20,978 nt of DNA from the NCBI GenBank assembly GCA_019690055.1, contig JADGGF010000017.1, positions 1-20,978 of the forward strand, written 5' to 3'. This DNA comes from Micromonosporaceae bacterium. Its GTDB lineage: Bacteria > Actinomycetota > Actinomycetes > Mycobacteriales > Micromonosporaceae. Positions within the stretch are counted from its first letter, which is position 1. Every line of letters begins with the position of its first letter. Positions 17,993 through 20,978 of the stretch are shown in pieces. A program made the translations under genes and the position numbers. The notes under the pieces are model-generated. The model ran no database searches. It had not been told where the DNA came from and was given only the letters and a program-made list of their open reading frames with translations.

Positions 17993-19486
17993 CTAGACCG
18001 GCTGGCCGCCGACGGCGTAGAGCTTGCCCCATCGGTCGGCGAAGTACAGTACGCCCCGCCACATGGCCGGCGTGGACTCGATGCAGCCGCCGACCTTCAT
18101 GCTCCACAGCTGCGTCGGCTGGGCCCGGGTGTTGGCGACGTCGTACGCGTAGAAGTGCCCCGTGCAGTCGCCGATGTAGAGCACGTCGTCGACGACCACC
18201 GGCGAGCTCCACGCCCGCGAGATGTGGAACCGCCAGCGCTCCTCGCCGGTCATCCGATCGAAGCCGATCACATCGCCGGAATCGGTGGGGAAGATGACGA
18301 TGTCCTTGTAGAGCGCGGGCGTACCGAAGATGCCGGCTGTGTCGGCGACCTGGTCGAAGGCCCGCCAGACGATCGGGTCGTCGGGCTTGGAGGGGTCGAG
18401 CTTGAACATCTGCCCGACCTCGCGGGAGCGGGCGTTGTGCTGCTCCCATTCCGCCCCGACGTAGAGCATGCCCTCCTCGTCGATGACGATCGTGGCGTCG
18501 ATGTCGTCGCCGGCCCAGAACCGGAACACCCGGGTGGGTGGCTCGCCGTTCTTGAGGCCCGACAGGTCCCAGCCCTGCACCAGCCCGGACGAGTTGGCGA
18601 AGTAAGCGACGTTGCCGTAGATGGCGACCGAGTTCTCGATGGAGTAGTCCCAGTCGACCCGCTGCAGCTCCTCGTCCCAGCTCGGAATGTGGTGCAGCAG
18701 TTCGGGTGCCACGGTGACCTTGCCGTTGGCGTCGTACCCGCGGTTGAGCTTGATGATGTGGAAGTTGCCGTTCTCGCTGTTCTGGAACAGATAGTCGTCG
18801 ATGACGAGGCCGGAGCTGTCCCAGTCGTCGTCGCCGTACTTCGGCCGCACCGAGTTGCCGTCGAGCCGCCACAGCTCCTCGGGCCGGTCGCCGTCGTACG
18901 AGATGATCCGGAAGTAGCCGTCGCGCGAGCCGCTGTACACCAGCGGGTAGCCGTCCGGATCGAGAGCGAGCGAGCCCTTCACGAGGTCGCCGGTGACGAA
19001 GTCGGGGATGATCCGCTCACCCGTGGCGGCGTCGATGAAGTGGATGTGGTGGTCGTACCCGCCGGTGATGATCCACGTGCGACCGTCGCGCTCGATGACG
19101 CCCGGCTGCCCGGTCCAGCCGTTGCCGCACCACGTCTGCAGTTCGCCCGCCTTGACGCTGGTGGTGCCGCACATGTAGCCGTCCTCGGGAAACACCCAGA
19201 GTACGGTCGGGTCGGACCGCACCGCCGGCCCCGTACCGTAGAACGTCCGCGTCGGGTTGCCGCGGAACGTGAGCAGGCCGGGGGTCTTCCCCTTGTACGG
19301 CCTGCCGACCCGGGCTGGGTCGGACCACCCGTCGAACGGCGTCGCGGTTGGCGTCGGCGTCGGCGTGATGTCCACGATCGGGGGCGGTTCCTGCCACGTC
19401 GCGCGTTCGTCGGTGCACCCGGCGACGACGACGGCCAGGACGACCGCGAGAACCAGCGGACGCGGTCGACGAGCCCAGGGCCGCAT
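17993..19486 (-). CDS. Secreted PQQ-like beta-propeller lipoprotein
   Basis: A 497-residue exported protein. The first 24 residues are a lipoprotein signal peptide (basic MRPWARRPRP, a hydrophobic core, lipobox V21-A22-G23-Cys24). A Thr/Pro linker (TPTPTPTATP) leads to a propeller built from repeated strands such as GRTWIITGGYDHHIHFIDAATG, GYPLVYSGSRDGYFRIIS, VVVDDVLYIGDCTGHFYAYD and GVLYFADRWGKLYAVG. Extra cysteines (MCGTTS, TWCGNGW, IGDCTG, VGGCIE) could form disulphides. No catalytic residues are recognised, and a bound PQQ is not implied by the fold. The start ATG 19486 gives a normal signal peptide but has no clear ribosome site; the frame extends further upstream. It faces the kinase/propeller pseudogene end to end, 52 bp apart. 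Confidence 0.9.
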   Translation of the reverse strand: MRPWARRPRPLVLAVVLAVVVAGCTDERATWQEPPPIVDITPTPTPTATPFDGWSDPARVGRPYKGKTPGLLTFRGNPTRTFYGTGPAVRSDPTVLWVFPEDGYMCGTTSVKAGELQTWCGNGWTGQPGVIERDGRTWIITGGYDHHIHFIDAATGERIIPDFVTGDLVKGSLALDPDGYPLVYSGSRDGYFRIISYDGDRPEELWRLDGNSVRPKYGDDDWDSSGLVIDDYLFQNSENGNFHIIKLNRGYDANGKVTVAPELLHHIPSWDEELQRVDWDYSIENSVAIYGNVAYFANSSGLVQGWDLSGLKNGEPPTRVFRFWAGDDIDATIVIDEEGMLYVGAEWEQHNARSREVGQMFKLDPSKPDDPIVWRAFDQVADTAGIFGTPALYKDIVIFPTDSGDVIGFDRMTGEERWRFHISRAWSSPVVVDDVLYIGDCTGHFYAYDVANTRAQPTQLWSMKVGGCIESTPAMWRGVLYFADRWGKLYAVGGQPV

Positions 19487-19649
19487 TGCGGTAGTGTGCC
19501 CGATCACCGTCACCGCCATGGGGGCAGGGCGATCAGTGTCGGCTACGCGACTGGGCGTTGGTCTCATTTGTCGGTGAACGGGTGGGCTTCGTCGGGATAC
19601 GCCGGAATCCGGGCCGGCCGGGTCGACTGTCGGTGCAGGTAGCCGGGCG

Positions 19650-20048
19650 TCAGCGCGAGCCATTAAGGGATTGCACGATCTGGATGGGATTGCCGTCGGG
19701 GTCGGCGGTCCACGCGATCAGCAGCCGTCCGAGCCACTCATGGGGAGGAGCCAGGGCGGGCGCTCCGGACGCGACGAGTTCCTCGTAGGCGCCGGCGGTG
19801 TCGTCGGTCCAGAGAATCACCGCCGCGCGCTGACCCTGGGGGATGGGGTCCAGGCCGTGGTCGGCGCGGGAGGAGGCGACCGAGGCGATGCCGATCTTGT
19901 ATCCATCGAGGGCGAGATCGACGTGGATCGGCTCGCCGTCGGTGGGCACGCGGAAGGTCTCGACGAAACCGAGCCGGGTGTAGAAGGCGACCGCCCGGGG
20001 AAGGTCCTCGCTGAAGAGGATCACCTGGGGTGACCGGAAGGTTGGCAT
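19650..20048 (-). CDS. VOC (glyoxalase/bleomycin-resistance fold) family protein
   Basis: A 132-residue two-module protein. It has RSPQVILFSEDLPRAVAFYTRLGF at the start, HVDLALDGYKIGIAS in the first module, and VILWTDDTAGAYEELVASG with WTADPDGNPIQIVQ in the second. The usual C-terminal metal-ligand glutamate (DPDGNxxE) is replaced by Gln in PIQIVQ, so metal-dependent catalysis is doubtful and a binding or drug-sequestering role is possible. The start ATG 20048 has only a weak purine-rich leader. It lies between the permease (74 bp away) and the lipoprotein (163 bp away), all on the minus strand, but spacing does not argue strongly for one operon. Confidence 0.9.
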   Translation of the reverse strand: MPTFRSPQVILFSEDLPRAVAFYTRLGFVETFRVPTDGEPIHVDLALDGYKIGIASVASSRADHGLDPIPQGQRAAVILWTDDTAGAYEELVASGAPALAPPHEWLGRLLIAWTADPDGNPIQIVQSLNGSR

Positions 20049-20122
20049 CCTGGGACCTTATCCAGCGGCCCGGCGGTCATCTCGTCCGACCATGGCCTGC
20101 CCAACGCCGGTGGTCGGCCCGA

Positions 20123-20950
20123 TCATCGGCGGGCGGCCCGGCGCCGGAACGTCCAGGCTGACCACGCGACCGCGACGGCGACCACCCCGCCGCACCAGGC
20201 GAGAGCACCGTAGGCGCCGGAGCCCGGAGCGTGCCCGGCCAGCAGGGCGCGGGTCGCCTCGATGACCAGGGTGATGGGCTGGTGCTCCGCGAAGGGGGCG
20301 AGCCACGACGGCAGCGTTTGGATGGGCACGAAGCCGCTGGATACGTACGGCAGGAACAGCAGCACGAAGCCGTAGCCGCTGGCTGCGGCTGGGCTGCCCG
20401 AGGCGAGGCCGATGGCGGCGAAGAGCCAGGTGATGGTCACGATGAACACCAGCAACAGCCCGATGGCCGCCAACCACTGCCACGGGCTGGCCGCGGGCCG
20501 GAACCCCAGCAGAACCCCGACGCCGATCACGAAAGCGGTGGCGATCAGATTGCGCAGCACGCTGGCGACGACGTGGCCGACCACGACCCCGTAGGCCGGC
20601 ACCGGCATGGTGCGAAAGCGGTCGATGATGCCGTTCTGGATGTCGGTGGCGACGTAGACGGCGACACTCGACGAGCCGAAGCCGGCGCAGAGAACGATCA
20701 CCCCGGGCACGATGTAGTCAACATAGTCGATTCCGGGGATCTGGATGGCTCCGCCGAAGACCGTGACGAACAGCAGCATGATCATGGTCGGCAGCAGGAC
20801 GGCCATGAGCAGCGCCTCCGCGTCGCGGACGCTGTGGGTGAGGCTGCGCCCGACGAACTGGGCCACGGCGGCCACGGGCCGGGCCCGGCGCGCCCGGGTC
20901 GCGGCGGGTGGGGACACGGCGGGTGACGATGTCGCGAGGGCGCTGGTCAT
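20123..20950 (-). CDS. ABC-2 type transporter permease, DrrB-like
   Basis: A 275-residue membrane subunit of an ABC exporter with six predicted helices. The N-terminal 25 residues are Ala/Arg-rich and cytoplasmic. Landmarks are VLLPTMIMLLFVTVFGGAI, YIVPGVIVLCAGFGSSSVAV, the coupling segment DIQNGIIDRFRTMPV and FLPYVSSGFVPIQTLPSWL, which match the DrrB/daunorubicin-resistance type. Such permeases need a separate ATPase. None is in the window; it would lie upstream, beyond 20978. One frame there ends with a TGA that overlaps this ATG (ATGA), which fits a coupled ATPase gene, but 28 bases are too few to call it. The start is ATG 20950, seven bases after AGGAG (complement of 20957-20961). The substrate is unknown. 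Confidence 0.93.
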   Translation of the reverse strand: MTSALATSSPAVSPPAATRARRARPVAAVAQFVGRSLTHSVRDAEALLMAVLLPTMIMLLFVTVFGGAIQIPGIDYVDYIVPGVIVLCAGFGSSSVAVYVATDIQNGIIDRFRTMPVPAYGVVVGHVVASVLRNLIATAFVIGVGVLLGFRPAASPWQWLAAIGLLLVFIVTITWLFAAIGLASGSPAAASGYGFVLLFLPYVSSGFVPIQTLPSWLAPFAEHQPITLVIEATRALLAGHAPGSGAYGALAWCGGVVAVAVAWSAWTFRRRAARR

Positions 20951-20978
20951 GAGGCACTCCTGACGGTCGGGGTGGGGT

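Noticed and set aside
17408..19642. A 744-codon plus-strand open frame
   Set aside because: It starts out of frame within the propeller remnant and then runs antisense to the lipoprotein. Its composition (long Val/Asp/Arg/Gly runs) is typical of a GC-bias shadow.

Overview
The window is very GC-rich, with strong third-position GC, frequent GTG starts and GGAGG-type ribosome binding sites. Its families (ECF42 sigma factor with DGPF partner, HisKA_3/NarL two-component pair, kinase plus PQQ-propeller protein, DrrB-like permease) point to a filamentous actinomycete. Micromonosporaceae is my best guess, but this is family-level inference from gene content only. No rRNA, tRNA, CRISPR array, insertion sequence or prophage gene was seen.

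Layout. 1-5106 (minus) is the first 1702 codons of a single-chain, eukaryote-type acetyl-CoA carboxylase (biotin carboxylase, BCCP, ACC central domain, carboxyltransferase) cut by the window edge. 5341-5777 (minus) is a small PH-like protein gene broken by a one-base frameshift. 5901-8264 (minus) holds a RibD/DHFR-like reductase, a DGPF/YCII protein and an ECF42 sigma factor; the last two overlap by ATGA and lie behind a perfect inverted repeat that matches the ECF42 promoter consensus. 8460-9308 (plus) is a short-chain dehydrogenase whose stop overlaps that of a convergent NarL-type response regulator, itself ATGA-coupled to its histidine kinase (9305-11199, minus). Divergent from the kinase is a coupled pair, DUF6220-like membrane protein plus a membrane-anchored multicopper oxidase (11341-13670, plus). 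It is followed by a terminator-like hairpin and a CruF-type carotenoid enzyme (13752-14672).

14796-15603 (plus) is an SRPBCC (AHSA1) protein and an ArsR repressor behind a promoter overlaid by two tandem palindromes, the likely autoregulatory operator. 15579-16433 (minus) is a conserved protein of unknown function with an hhhDhD motif. 16606-17940 (plus) is a wrecked Ser/Thr kinase/PQQ-propeller gene: a frameshift, then an abrupt jump from the kinase C-lobe to propeller sequence. 17993-19486 (minus) is a PQQ-propeller lipoprotein, 19650-20048 (minus) a VOC protein and 20123-20950 (minus) an ABC-2 permease whose ATPase probably lies just beyond the right edge.

Functional reading. Three small regulatory circuits can be read from sequence: ECF42 autoregulation, ArsR autoregulation and a two-component system facing a copper-oxidase operon. 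The first two have visible DNA elements. The third has only a candidate dyad. The most notable single gene is the fused carboxylase. Two genes carry single-base frameshifts, so pseudogenisation should be separated from sequence error.
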